Positions 7,044 to 15,457 of a stretch of DNA of 64,000 nucleotides are shown here, one piece after another. Source of the DNA: Tardiphaga robiniae (lineage in GTDB: Bacteria > Pseudomonadota > Alphaproteobacteria > Rhizobiales > Xanthobacteraceae); contig NZ_LVYV01000023.1 of assembly GCF_001618955.1 (NCBI RefSeq), forward strand, positions 1 through 64,000. The letters run 5' to 3'. Below the pieces are notes generated by a model. The model was not told the origin of the DNA and made no database searches. It saw nothing but the letters and a program-made list of their open reading frames with translations. The translations under genes and the position numbers were made by a program. Position 1 is the first letter of the stretch; every line of letters starts with the position of its first letter.

Positions 7044-8783
7044 ATGCCGGGCCACAAGAAGACCCCCGATCAACTCCGCAGCGCACGCTGGTTCGCGCCG
7101 GACGACCTGCGTGCCTTCGGCCATCGCTCGCGCGCGATGCAGCAGGGCTATGCGCCGGTGGAGTGGCAGGGGCGCCCGGTCATTGCGATCCTCAACACCT
7201 GGTCGGAAGCGCAGCCGTGCCACATGCATTTCAAGACCCGCGTCGATGACGTCAAACGCGGCATCCTGATGGCTGGCGGCTTCCCGATGGAGTTGCCGGC
7301 GCTTTCGCTGTCGGAGAGCTTTCTGAAGCCGACTACCATGCTCTATCGCAACATGCTGGCGATGGATGCCGAGGAATTGTTGCGCGGCCATCCCGTCGAT
7401 GGCGTGGTGCTGATGGGCGGCTGCGACAAGACCACACCGGGGCTTCTGCTCGGCGCCACCAGCGCGGGCTATCCCGCGATCTATCTGCCCGCAGGCCCAA
7501 TGCTGCGCGGTAACTGGAAGGGCAAGACGCTGGGCTCCGGCTCCGATGCCTGGAAATACTGGGACGAGCGCCGCGCCGGCAAAATCTCCGACAAGGAATG
7601 GGTCGAGGTCGAAGGCGGCATCGCCCGCAGCTACGGCACCTGCATGACCATGGGCACGGCGTCGACCATGACGGCGATCGCGGAATCCATCGGCATGACG
7701 CTGCCCGGTGCCTCGTCGATCCCCGCCGCGGACGCCGGCCACATCCGCATGGCCAGTGAATGCGGTCGCCGCATCGTGGAGATGGTGTGGGAAGATCTGA
7801 CGCCGCAGAAGATCCAGACGCGCAAGGCCTTCGAGAACGCCATCACCGTGGCGATGGCGATGGGCTGTTCGACCAATGCGATCATCCATCTGATCGCGCA
7901 GGCGCGCCGCGCCGGGCAGGATATCGGCCTCGACGATTTCGAGATCGCCAGCCGCAAGGTGCCCGTGATCGCGAATGTGCGCCCGTCCGGCGACACCTAT
8001 CTGATGGAGGACTTCTTCTATGCCGGCGGTCTGCCGGGACTGATGAGCCGCATCAAGGAACATCTGCATCTCGATGTGATGACGGTCACCGGCAAGACGC
8101 TCGGCGAGAACATCGCCGGCGCCGAAGTCTATAATGACGACGTCATCCGAACCGTCAAAGATCCCATCTACGCCGAGGGCGCGCTCGCGGTGCTGAAGGG
8201 CAACCTCGCGCCCGATGGCTGCGTCATCAAGCCGTCAGCCTGCGAGCCGCGCTTCCTCAAGCATACCGGCCCGGCGATGGTATTCGACGACTATCCCAGC
8301 ATGAAGAAGGCGATCGATGACGAGAGCCTCGATGTCACGGCCGATCACGTACTGATCCTGCGCAATGCGGGTCCGCAGGGCGGGCCGGGCATGCCGGAAT
8401 GGGGCATGCTGCCGATCCCGAAAAAGCTGGTGAAGCAGGGCGTACGCGACATGGTCCGCCTGTCGGATGCGCGCATGAGCGGCACCAGCTACGGCGCCTG
8501 CATCCTGCATGTTGCGCCGGAATCCTTCATCGGCGGTCCGCTGGCGCTGGTCGAGAATGGCGACATGATCACTCTCGATGTCGATGCGCGCACCATCAAT
8601 CTCGACATCTCCGATGCGGAGATGGAGAAGCGCCGCGCCGCCTGGAAAGCCCCGGAGCGCAATTACGAACGCGGCTATGGCTGGATGTTCACCAAACATA
8701 TCCAGCAGGCCAATGAAGGCTGCGACTTCGACTTCCTGCGCACCGACTTCGGCGCGCCGGTCAAAGAACCTGTGATTTATTGA
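7044..8783 (+). CDS. IlvD/Edd-family dehydratase, L-arabinonate dehydratase-like
   Basis: A 579-residue iron-sulfur dehydratase that converts an aldonic acid to its 2-keto-3-deoxy acid. Cys59 (AQPC), Cys127 (GGCDKTTP) and Cys200 (SYGTC) occur at the positions I recall for the [2Fe-2S] ligands of Rhizobium leguminosarum L-arabinonate dehydratase, which has the same length. The catalytic Ser region SDARMSGTSYG is near residue 475. It is much closer to this sugar-acid group than to the branched-chain enzyme IlvD. The ATG at 7044 is chosen because the product then aligns with the family N-terminus (RSARWFAPDDLRAF) and AGGGATGGA precedes it; the longer frame runs back through the MarR gene. The next gene starts 12 bases downstream. 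The actual sugar acid is uncertain. Confidence 0.87.
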   Translation: MPGHKKTPDQLRSARWFAPDDLRAFGHRSRAMQQGYAPVEWQGRPVIAILNTWSEAQPCHMHFKTRVDDVKRGILMAGGFPMELPALSLSESFLKPTTMLYRNMLAMDAEELLRGHPVDGVVLMGGCDKTTPGLLLGATSAGYPAIYLPAGPMLRGNWKGKTLGSGSDAWKYWDERRAGKISDKEWVEVEGGIARSYGTCMTMGTASTMTAIAESIGMTLPGASSIPAADAGHIRMASECGRRIVEMVWEDLTPQKIQTRKAFENAITVAMAMGCSTNAIIHLIAQARRAGQDIGLDDFEIASRKVPVIANVRPSGDTYLMEDFFYAGGLPGLMSRIKEHLHLDVMTVTGKTLGENIAGAEVYNDDVIRTVKDPIYAEGALAVLKGNLAPDGCVIKPSACEPRFLKHTGPAMVFDDYPSMKKAIDDESLDVTADHVLILRNAGPQGGPGMPEWGMLPIPKKLVKQGVRDMVRLSDARMSGTSYGACILHVAPESFIGGPLALVENGDMITLDVDARTINLDISDAEMEKRRAAWKAPERNYERGYGWMFTKHIQQANEGCDFDFLRTDFGAPVKEPVIY

Positions 8784-8795
8784 GTGAGTGATCCC

Positions 8796-9515
8796 ATGAC
8801 CAAGCTCAGCGACGCGACCCGCGCCAAACTCAAGACCATCTCGACCGCCACGGTGGCCACCGCGCTCTACAAGCGCGGCTTCCGCAATCAGTGCATCCAG
8901 GATGTCCATCCGCTCGGCCCGGACCAGCCGACACTGGTGGGCGAGGCCTTCACGCTGCGCTACATGCCGGCGCGCGAGGATCTCAACAAGCTCGATGTGT
9001 TCAGGGACCGTTCGCATCCCCAGCGCAAGGCGGTCGAGGATTGCCCGCCCGGTGCCGTGCTCGTGATGGACAGCCGCAAGGATGCGCGTGCGGCCTCCGC
9101 CGGCGCGATCCTGATCAACCGACTGGCGCAGCGCGGCGTTGCCGGTGTGATCACCGATGGCGGCTTCCGCGATTCTGCGGAGATCGCCAAACTCCGCTTC
9201 CCCGCCTATCACCATCGTCCGAGCGCCCCGACCAACCTGACGCTGCATCAGGCCATCGAGATCAACGGCCCGATCGGCTGCGGCGATGCGCCGGTGTTTC
9301 CAGGTGATGTGATCCTTGGCGACAGCGACGGCGTCATCGTCATCCCTGCGCATCTTGCCGACGAGATCGCCAATGAAGCCTTCGAGATGACGGCCTTCGA
9401 GGATTTTGTCACCGAGCAGGTCCAGAAGGGGAAGGGCATCTTCGGGCTCTATCCGGCGACCGATGAGCAGACGCTGGTGGATTTCGCAGCGTGGCGGAAA
9501 GAGAAGGGGCGGTAG
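8796..9515 (+). CDS. RraA-fold protein, probable class II pyruvate aldolase/decarboxylase
   Basis: A 239-residue member of the RraA/dimethylmenaquinone-methyltransferase-like fold. Many such proteins are metal-dependent 4-hydroxy-4-methyl-2-oxoglutarate aldolases or oxaloacetate decarboxylases rather than RNase E regulators. The active-site stretch reads GVITDGGFRDSAEIAK, which keeps the R-D-X2-E part of the motif linked with C-C lyase activity; the residue 21 positions before the Arg is Ala instead of the Gly or Asp described for tested enzymes. It directly follows the dehydratase, so cleavage of a 2-keto-3-deoxy sugar acid is an attractive guess. A GTG at 8784 would abut the dehydratase stop, but the ATG at 8796 gives the normal N-terminus (MTKLSDATRAKL). 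Neither has a strong ribosome site. Confidence 0.82.
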   Translation: MTKLSDATRAKLKTISTATVATALYKRGFRNQCIQDVHPLGPDQPTLVGEAFTLRYMPAREDLNKLDVFRDRSHPQRKAVEDCPPGAVLVMDSRKDARAASAGAILINRLAQRGVAGVITDGGFRDSAEIAKLRFPAYHHRPSAPTNLTLHQAIEINGPIGCGDAPVFPGDVILGDSDGVIVIPAHLADEIANEAFEMTAFEDFVTEQVQKGKGIFGLYPATDEQTLVDFAAWRKEKGR

Positions 9516-9627
9516 GGCGCGATCACGGCGTGCATCGCGTCAGGATGGAACCAGAGGCGGTTCTTGGCTTTGTCTTGGAGAGATGCGCCGGTGCGCATCA
9601 TCCATCACTCAGCCGGAAAGAGACGCT

Positions 9628-10638
9628 ATGCGCAGCCTCATCGTCGCGATCGGACTGTCGCTGCTGGCGCAGGGCGCAGCCCTCGCCAAGGATTCCGACA
9701 AGCCGTCCAGGGCTTTCAATGCCGAGACGATCAACGCCGCCAATTTCACCGGCAAGCTGCCGCCCGACGAGAAGCTCAGCCCGCTGGCGGTGAAGCTACA
9801 GGTGCTGCTCGACCGCGCGCATTTCTCGCCGGGCGAGATCGACGGGATGTTTGGCGACAATGTGGAGAAGGCACTGCTGGCTTTCGCGGAAGCCAACAGC
9901 CTGCCGTCCGGCAAGGCGCTGACGCCGGAGATCTGGGCGAAGCTGCAGGCGGGATCATCGGACCCGGTCATGACCGACTATGTGCTGACCGAGAAGGACG
10001 TGAAGGGCCCATTCCTCGACAAGCTTCCGGTCAAGATGGAAGAGATGAAATCGCTGAAGAAGCTGGACTACACCAGCGCCCGCGAAGCCCTCGCCGAACG
10101 CTTCCATATGAGCCAGGATCTGCTCGAGACGCTCAATCCCAAAGCGAAGTTCGACAAGGCTGGCGACACCATCACCATCGTCAAGCTCTCGGATCGCAAG
10201 CCCGACAGGGTCAGCCGCCTTGAGGTCGACAAGGTCCGGCAGACCGTGAAGGCCTTCGCCAAGGACGGCGCGTTGCTCGCCTTCTATCCTGCCAGCGTCG
10301 GCAGCGAGGAGAAGCCGACGCCATCGGGTGCACTGAAAGTGACGTCGGTTCACACCAACCCGGTCTATCGTTACGATCCGAAATACAAGTTCAAGGGCGT
10401 GGAATCGTCGAAGCCCTTCACCATCAATGGCGGCCCCAACAATCCCGTCGGTGCCATGTGGATCGGCCTGTCGGAGAAGAGTTATGGCATCCACGGCACG
10501 TCGGATCCCTCCCGCGTCAGCAAGAGCGATTCCCATGGCTGCGTGCGTCTCACCAACTGGGACGTGGAACGCCTCGGTGCGTCCGTGAAGAAGGGCGTGG
10601 AGGTCAGTTTCGTCGACGGCAAGCAGGCGGCGAAGTAG
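9628..10638 (+). CDS. L,D-transpeptidase (YkuD) with peptidoglycan-binding domain
   Basis: A 336-residue exported cell-wall enzyme that forms 3-3 cross-links or attaches proteins to peptidoglycan. A signal peptide covers residues 1-20 (MRSLIVAIGLSLLAQGAALA). A PG_binding_1-like segment at about 45-90 contains LLDRAHFSPGEIDGMFGDNV, and a LysM-like stretch near 150-180 contains MSQDLLETLNP. The YkuD domain (about 205-330) carries IHGTSDPS and the catalytic SHGCVRLTNWD, with the Cys as nucleophile. The ATG at 9628 gives the signal peptide; the longer frame from 9406 overlaps the previous gene. It appears to be a single-gene unit. Confidence 0.92.
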   Translation: MRSLIVAIGLSLLAQGAALAKDSDKPSRAFNAETINAANFTGKLPPDEKLSPLAVKLQVLLDRAHFSPGEIDGMFGDNVEKALLAFAEANSLPSGKALTPEIWAKLQAGSSDPVMTDYVLTEKDVKGPFLDKLPVKMEEMKSLKKLDYTSAREALAERFHMSQDLLETLNPKAKFDKAGDTITIVKLSDRKPDRVSRLEVDKVRQTVKAFAKDGALLAFYPASVGSEEKPTPSGALKVTSVHTNPVYRYDPKYKFKGVESSKPFTINGGPNNPVGAMWIGLSEKSYGIHGTSDPSRVSKSDSHGCVRLTNWDVERLGASVKKGVEVSFVDGKQAAK

Positions 10639-10663
10639 TGCGCGCGGTATTGCGCGTCCTCCT

Positions 10664-10714
10664 CGTCATTCCGGGGCGTGGGCGGCGCCAGCCGCGCGCG
10701 AACCCGGAATCCCG
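10664..10714. repeat. Dispersed palindrome, copy 2 (inverted)
   Basis: It reads CGTCATTCCGGGGCG to CGCGAACCCGGAATCCCGG and is the reverse complement of the element at 10738-10795. The ends are conserved and the middle (GGGCGGCGCCAGCCGC) differs. It lies just after the transpeptidase stop and forms, with copy 3, an inverted pair separated by about 23 bases, the arrangement of a BIME-like mosaic repeat. Confidence 0.75.
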
Positions 10715-10737
10715 GAGTGTTTTCCGCTGAACATGCT

Positions 10738-10795
10738 GGGATTCCGGGTTCGCGATACGCCGCCTTCGGCGTCTCCTGCGCCCCGGAATGACAGT
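10738..10795. repeat. Dispersed palindrome, copy 3
   Basis: It reads GGGATTCCGGGTTCGCG, then a variable centre with the small hairpin CGCCTTCGGCG, then GCGCCCCGGAATGAC. The ends match copies at 568-614, 10664-10714 (inverted) and 33804-33875. Confidence 0.75.
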
Positions 10796-10810
10796 GTGGG
10801 GGACCCGAAC

Positions 10811-11417
10811 ATTTTTTCCTATCTCCCGTTGACAACATCCCCGTCTGGTTTATATTCCCATTCGTCCTGCCCCACCGAGAGGGGCGATCGCGATCGTCAC
10901 GTTCGCGGGGTGGGATGCGGTGGACGCCGGAGATGCGGCGTTACGCGGTTTGGGGGTGACGTCTGTCTTCGGGCAGGACGGATCTGCGCCAGCACTGCCA
11001 CTGGCAAGGAGACGGCCGAGTTTGGGATGGAAAGACTCTCTGGACAGTGTGACGGACGACCAAGTCAAAACGTGTCCGGCCTATTCGCTTGAGGCTCCCT
11101 TCCCATCGCCTTGGGACTTTAATTCGCGATCGGAGCGTTCGTCGAGGCAAAGTGCAAGCAACCGAAAAAAACACCGCAGGCGGAACGCTGGGCAATCGCT
11201 CGTGCTTCCGAAAGTCCTGATGGATTATCCTTGCGGAAGACCGCATTCGCATCAGGCCCAAGGGTGCAACGGGCACCTGGCGTTCCGCACGCCCTCTCAC
11301 AGGGGGCGGGAATGCAACAGACGACGGCGCCCCCGCGCCGCAAACAATGGGGGTGATGACGCATGTCTGAAGAGCAGTGGCTGTTTGAAATTCACATCCG
11401 ACGATCTGTGCGTGCTG
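10811..11417. other. Long non-coding region with nested inverted repeats
   Basis: About 600 bases with no convincing protein gene. Three stems nest: 11180-11192 with 11276-11288 (GCGGAACGC against GCGTTCCGC, extended by wobble pairs), 11216-11222 with 11250-11256 (CCTGATG / CATCAGG), and 11232-11236 with 11241-11245 (TGCGG / CCGCA around AAGA). A further hairpin, GGTGC / GCACC, is at 11263-11277, and CGCCC pairs with GGGCG at about 11290-11308. From memory, the opening part (10880-10925, GGATGCGGTGGACGCCG) resembles the start of a long non-coding dispersed element common in Bradyrhizobium genomes; I could not check this. Open frames here give Arg/Ser-rich products without ribosome sites. Confidence 0.5.
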
Positions 11418-12464
11418 TTATCCGCGATACGCCCGCACCCGCTTCACCATCTGCTCCACATGGGCGATTGGCGTTTCCGGCTGGATGCCGTGGCCGAGAT
11501 TGAAGATGAAGCGTCCGCTGGCATAATTCGCCAGTACGTCATCGACTGCGCGATCGAGCGCAGCGCCGCCGGCGATCAGCACCAGCGGATCGAGATTGCC
11601 CTGCACGGCGACGTGGCTCTGCACTCGCTCGCGCACGAAGGACGGCTCGGCGGCCCAGTCGATACTCACGGCATCGACACCGGTGGCGCCGACATAACTT
11701 GGCAACAGGGCGCCCGCGCCGCGGGGGAAGCCGATGATCTTTACATTCGGAACCTTCGCGCGCACGCCAGCGATGATGCGCTTGGTCGGCTCCACCGACC
11801 AGCGCTGGAATTCCGCCGCAGGCAGTATGCCGGCCCAGGTATCGAAGATCTGCAGCACATCGGCGCCGGCCTTCAACTGATGGAGCAGATAGGTGATCGA
11901 GTTCTCGACGATGGTGTCGATGATTTTTGCGAAGGCCTCCGGATGCCGATAGGCCATCATCCGCGCCGGCGCCTGATCCGGCGTGCCCTTGCCGGCGACC
12001 ATGTAAGTCGCAACGGTCCATGGCGCGCCGCAGAAACCGATGAGCGTAATCTTCGGATCGAGCTGCGCGCGCACGCGGCGCAGCGCTTCGAACACCGGTT
12101 CGAGCTTGGTGAAGTCTGCCTCGGGCGAGAGTGTCTCGACCTTTTCCGGCGTGTCCAATGGATCGAGCCGCGGACCTTCGCCGACTTCGAAGCGGACCGA
12201 GCGGCGGAGCGCATAGGGGATCACCAGAATATCCGAGAAGATGATCGCGGCATCGAAGCCGAAACGCCGGATTGGCTGTAGCGTCACTTCGGTGGCGAAA
12301 TCCGGATTGAAGCACAGATCGAGGAAACCACCGGCCTGCGCGCGGACCTCGCGATATTCGGGCAGATAGCGTCCGGCCTGTCGCATCATCCAGAGCGGCG
12401 GCACCGCCTGGCGCTGGCCGGCGAGGACATCGAGGAACGGCTTGCGGGGCGCGGACTGGGTCAA
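11418..12464 (-). CDS. hemE: Uroporphyrinogen decarboxylase HemE
   Basis: A 348-residue cytoplasmic enzyme that decarboxylates the four acetate side chains of uroporphyrinogen III to give coproporphyrinogen III in heme synthesis. The signature [20 protein letters not shown] lies near residues 23-42, and the second signature [14 protein letters not shown] near 140. A TTG at 12464 ([18 protein letters not shown]) fits the family N-terminus and the usual length of about 345. No ATG occurs close by, and the longest frame would add over 110 unrelated residues antisense to hemF. The ribosome site is weak (GGAA). It is divergent from hemF, so the two heme genes share a control region at 12465-12639. 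Confidence 0.93.
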   Translation of the reverse strand: MTQSAPRKPFLDVLAGQRQAVPPLWMMRQAGRYLPEYREVRAQAGGFLDLCFNPDFATEVTLQPIRRFGFDAAIIFSDILVIPYALRRSVRFEVGEGPRLDPLDTPEKVETLSPEADFTKLEPVFEALRRVRAQLDPKITLIGFCGAPWTVATYMVAGKGTPDQAPARMMAYRHPEAFAKIIDTIVENSITYLLHQLKAGADVLQIFDTWAGILPAAEFQRWSVEPTKRIIAGVRAKVPNVKIIGFPRGAGALLPSYVGATGVDAVSIDWAAEPSFVRERVQSHVAVQGNLDPLVLIAGGAALDRAVDDVLANYASGRFIFNLGHGIQPETPIAHVEQMVKRVRAYRG

Positions 12465-12639
12465 ATGCTTGGGTTCCGGAAACTGGTGCCGAAAGGCATG
12501 ATTTTGCCGCCTCTGATACACCGCCGCTGCGCTCTTGGCGAGGCGCGGCAATTTCGCAAAAGCGGGTGATCGCCTCACGCTTTTGACGCATCTCAAGGTG
12601 CCATCGCGCCGCAAGCGGCATATAGACTGTACGAACATC

Positions 12640-13548
12640 ATGAGCGAAAAGACCATGAACATCATGACCCCGATCGTCAGTCCAGAAATCGAACAGAACC
12701 GCACCTGCGCCAAGGTCTGGTTCGAATCCCTCCGTGACCGCATCTGCGCTGAGATCGAGGCGCTGGAGCGCGAGGCGCCGCAGGCGCTGTTTCCGGGCGT
12801 ACCGGCCACGTTCACCTACAAGCCCTGGACCCGCGCGACGGGCACCGGTGGCGGCGTCGGCGGCTTCCTCTCGGGCGGTCGCCTGTTCGAGAAGATCGGC
12901 ATCCACACCTCAAGCGCGAACGGCAAGCTGTCGCCGGAGATGGCGCGGCAACTGCCGGGCGGCGGATCGCAGCTCGATTACGTGTCCAGCAGCATCAGCC
13001 TGATCATGCATCCGCGCAGTCCGCGCGTGCCGACCGTGCATATGAACACGCGGTTCCTGTCGACGGCGGTGGGCTGGTTCGGCGGCGGCGCGGATCTGAC
13101 GCCGATGCTGCCCGAGCAGCGCAAGGTCGACGCGCCGGATACGATCACGTTTCACGACGCGATGCGCGGCGCCTGCGATGCGCATGACCCCGCTTATTAC
13201 AAGAAGTTCAAGGCCTGGGCCGACGACTACTTCTTTCTGCCGCATCGCGGCGTGGCGCGCGGCGTCGGCGGCATCTTCTACGATCAGCTCAACACGGGTG
13301 ATTTCGAGAAGGACTTTGCCTTCACACGTGATGTCGGCTCGGCCTTCCTCGATGTCTATCCGCGCATCGTGCGGGCGCGGATGCAGGAAGCCTGGACCGA
13401 GGAAGAGCGTGCGCAGCAGCTCGAAACGCGCGGCCTCTATGTCGAGTTCAATCTGCTCTACGACAAGGGCACAATGTTCGGCCTGCAGACCGGCGGCAAC
13501 GTCGAGAACATTCTGAGCTCGATGCCGCCGCTGGTCAGCTGGAAGTAA
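12640..13548 (+). CDS. hemF: Oxygen-dependent coproporphyrinogen III oxidase HemF
   Basis: A 302-residue enzyme converting coproporphyrinogen III to protoporphyrinogen IX with O2, the step after HemE. Conserved stretches include [16 protein letters not shown] near residue 72, the signature [11 protein letters not shown] near 145, and the C-terminal [22 protein letters not shown], all typical of HemF. The ATG at 12640 gives the family-like start [16 protein letters not shown]; the longer frame from 12535 lies in the shared promoter. Its stop is only six bases from the stop of the convergent heme oxygenase gene. Confidence 0.94.
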   Translation: MSEKTMNIMTPIVSPEIEQNRTCAKVWFESLRDRICAEIEALEREAPQALFPGVPATFTYKPWTRATGTGGGVGGFLSGGRLFEKIGIHTSSANGKLSPEMARQLPGGGSQLDYVSSSISLIMHPRSPRVPTVHMNTRFLSTAVGWFGGGADLTPMLPEQRKVDAPDTITFHDAMRGACDAHDPAYYKKFKAWADDYFFLPHRGVARGVGGIFYDQLNTGDFEKDFAFTRDVGSAFLDVYPRIVRARMQEAWTEEERAQQLETRGLYVEFNLLYDKGTMFGLQTGGNVENILSSMPPLVSWK

Positions 13549-13554
13549 GGTCGA

Positions 13555-14232
13555 TCAGGCTGCGCTCGGCGCCTGTTCGATCGCACCCTGCACGGCCCAG
13601 GACAGATCGGTGTTGAGCTGGAAAGCTACCGAACCTTCGTCGATGATCGCCTGCGGATTCTTGGCGAGCTTGCCGGCCTCGTCGAGCGCGTTGCGATAGT
13701 CCGACTTGAGCACCGCCAGATCGGCATAGGCCGGGAAGTCGTAGAACGACAATTCCTCCGGCGCGAGGCCGGGCTTCTTGGCGAGCAGGCGCTTGAGAAT
13801 CTGGCCGCCGGAGAGATCGCCGAGATAGCGCGTATAGGCGTGGGCAATCAGCAATTCGCCGTCGCCCTTGGCGGCATCCGCGATCCGCTTGGCATAGGCT
13901 TCGCCGGCGGGCAGCATCGGCACAGCCGAGAAGTCGCCATCGCACAGCACATTGAGATCGGCTTGCATGGCCGATGCGCGATCGAGCCGATATCGGGCGA
14001 GTGCGGCGAGCACCGGCGTGTCGCGATGGCTCTCGAGCCCAGCTTCCAGCGCCTGATAGGCCGCCAGCAGATTTCGTTGCAGCAGGACATAGCCCTTGCG
14101 GCTGACGTCGCCGCGCAACATGTCCTTGATGATGCCGGAGCGCTCAGCTTCGGTGTGAAGCACCTTGGTGCCGAGATAAAGGGCGGTCACGACGCTGACG
14201 GGCGCAGTGCTATCTGCCGAGGCAGCAGGCAT
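13555..14232 (-). CDS. Biliverdin-producing heme oxygenase
   Basis: A 225-residue heme oxygenase that opens heme to biliverdin, CO and Fe2+. His26 in TKVLHTEAERS is the expected proximal heme ligand, and YTRYLGDLSGGQILKR at about 133-148 is the classical family signature covering the distal helix. The length is normal for the soluble HO-1/HmuO type. GGAG six bases before the ATG at 14232 supports the start. It faces hemF tail to tail. In this bacterial group the product may supply biliverdin for bacteriophytochromes or release iron; neither a phytochrome nor a heme-uptake gene is in the window, so the role stays open. Confidence 0.92.
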   Translation of the reverse strand: MPAASADSTAPVSVVTALYLGTKVLHTEAERSGIIKDMLRGDVSRKGYVLLQRNLLAAYQALEAGLESHRDTPVLAALARYRLDRASAMQADLNVLCDGDFSAVPMLPAGEAYAKRIADAAKGDGELLIAHAYTRYLGDLSGGQILKRLLAKKPGLAPEELSFYDFPAYADLAVLKSDYRNALDEAGKLAKNPQAIIDEGSVAFQLNTDLSWAVQGAIEQAPSAA

Positions 14233-14330
14233 TGAATTCTCCGATGACTGATAAAGGGATGTGTTGGCGCTCGGGCTGACGACATCATATCACCCTCAGT
14301 GGATGCCACAAGGTGAGGCCAGGCCTGTCG

Positions 14331-15302
14331 CTACAGCGCGCGGCTGCGGGACTTGCGGCGTACCGGCGCAGATTTTCCGGTTTCCGTCGCAGGCAGGAAC
14401 TGCGCGCCCTGTGCGGCGAGGAATGCGCGCATCGCCTGTGCCGGTGGCAGCAACACCTTGTCCTTGCGGTTGAGCACGAACCATTGCCGGATGATCGGCA
14501 GGCCGATCACATCCAGCATCACCAGTCGCCGCTGCTCCAGTTCGGTGGCCACCGTATGAGCGGAGATGAAGGCGATGCCGAGCCCGGCCATCACGGCCTG
14601 TTTGATGGTCTCATTGCTGTCCATCTCCATGCCGATCGTGGCACGCAAGCCTGCGCTCTCGAACAGTTGCTCCATCAATCCGCGCGTGCCCGAGCCGGGC
14701 TCGCGTGTCAAGAAAGTCTCGCTTGCGAGATCGCTCATGGAGAGGCGCGCCTTGCCCGCGAGGCGATGGTCGCTTCGCGCGATGATCACATGCGGATGAT
14801 CGCCGATCAGGTTCACATCCATGTCGATCCCGGCCGGCGGTCGACCCATGATCGCGATATCGAGATCGTAGCCGCGCAGACCTGCGATGGTCTCCTCGCG
14901 ATTGCCGACCGTCAGCAAGATCTCGATCTTGGGATGGAGCTTCGCGAAGGCCGAAATTGCGAAGGGCACGAAGTATTTCGCGGTACTGACGGCGCCGATG
15001 GAGATGCGCCCGCCGGTCTTGCCGGCCATCATGTCCAGCGATGTCGCACAGGCCGCCATCGCCGCTTCGATCCGTTCCGACAGCGCCAGCACCTCGCGGC
15101 CCGCATCGGTCAGAATCATCCCGTCGCCAGTGCGCTGGATCAGCGGCAGGCCGGCGAGGCCTTGCAGGTTGCGCAGTTGCAGGGTGACAGCCGGCTGTGT
15201 CAGGCGCAGCTTCAAAGCTGCCGCCGTAATGCTGCCGCTGGCGGCGACGGCGGCCAGTGCACGCAGCTGGCGGATCGAAATGTCGCGGAAGCGCTTCGTC
15301 AT
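14331..15302 (-). CDS. cbbR: LysR-family regulator, CbbR-like
   Basis: A 323-residue LysR activator with the helix-turn-helix at residues about 8-65 ([40 protein letters not shown]) and a two-lobed ligand domain after about residue 95. [13 protein letters not shown], with the later [21 protein letters not shown]-like block, resembles CbbR, the regulator of Calvin-cycle genes. It is divergent from a fructose-bisphosphatase gene and separated from it by a clear inverted repeat, the normal cbbR arrangement. The C-terminal tail is basic ([12 protein letters not shown]). No RuBisCO or phosphoribulokinase gene is in the window, so regulation of the neighbour is likely but a full Calvin role is unproven. 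Confidence 0.82.
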   Translation of the reverse strand: MTKRFRDISIRQLRALAAVAASGSITAAALKLRLTQPAVTLQLRNLQGLAGLPLIQRTGDGMILTDAGREVLALSERIEAAMAACATSLDMMAGKTGGRISIGAVSTAKYFVPFAISAFAKLHPKIEILLTVGNREETIAGLRGYDLDIAIMGRPPAGIDMDVNLIGDHPHVIIARSDHRLAGKARLSMSDLASETFLTREPGSGTRGLMEQLFESAGLRATIGMEMDSNETIKQAVMAGLGIAFISAHTVATELEQRRLVMLDVIGLPIIRQWFVLNRKDKVLLPPAQAMRAFLAAQGAQFLPATETGKSAPVRRKSRSRAL

Positions 15303-15310
15303 ATAAGGAA

Positions 15311-15340
15311 AACTTTCGCCGCCTAATTTTTACGAAAGTT
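15311..15340. promoter_or_regulatory. Inverted repeat, probable LysR/CbbR binding site
   Basis: AACTTTCG at 15311-15318 and CGAAAGTT at 15333-15340 are exact reverse complements with a 14-base AT-rich spacer. The symmetry continues outward, with one-base offsets, as AAGGAA on the left and CCTTT on the right. It starts nine bases from the regulator's start codon and about 120 bases ahead of the fructose-bisphosphatase gene, as expected for an autoregulating LysR activator. Confidence 0.6.
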
Positions 15341-15457
15341 CCTTTATTTGGCCTGGCCGGTCAATATCTGTGGGCAAAATGGGCTATTTCTGTCATTCCC
15401 GGGCCTTCCGGACGCGGCCATGTGCCAGAAGGAGCCCAGTATTTTGCGGAGAGTGCG

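Noticed and set aside
10920-12281. A 453-residue open frame from the non-coding region into hemE
   Set aside because: Most of it is antisense to hemE, and the part before hemE lies in the suspected structured non-coding element.
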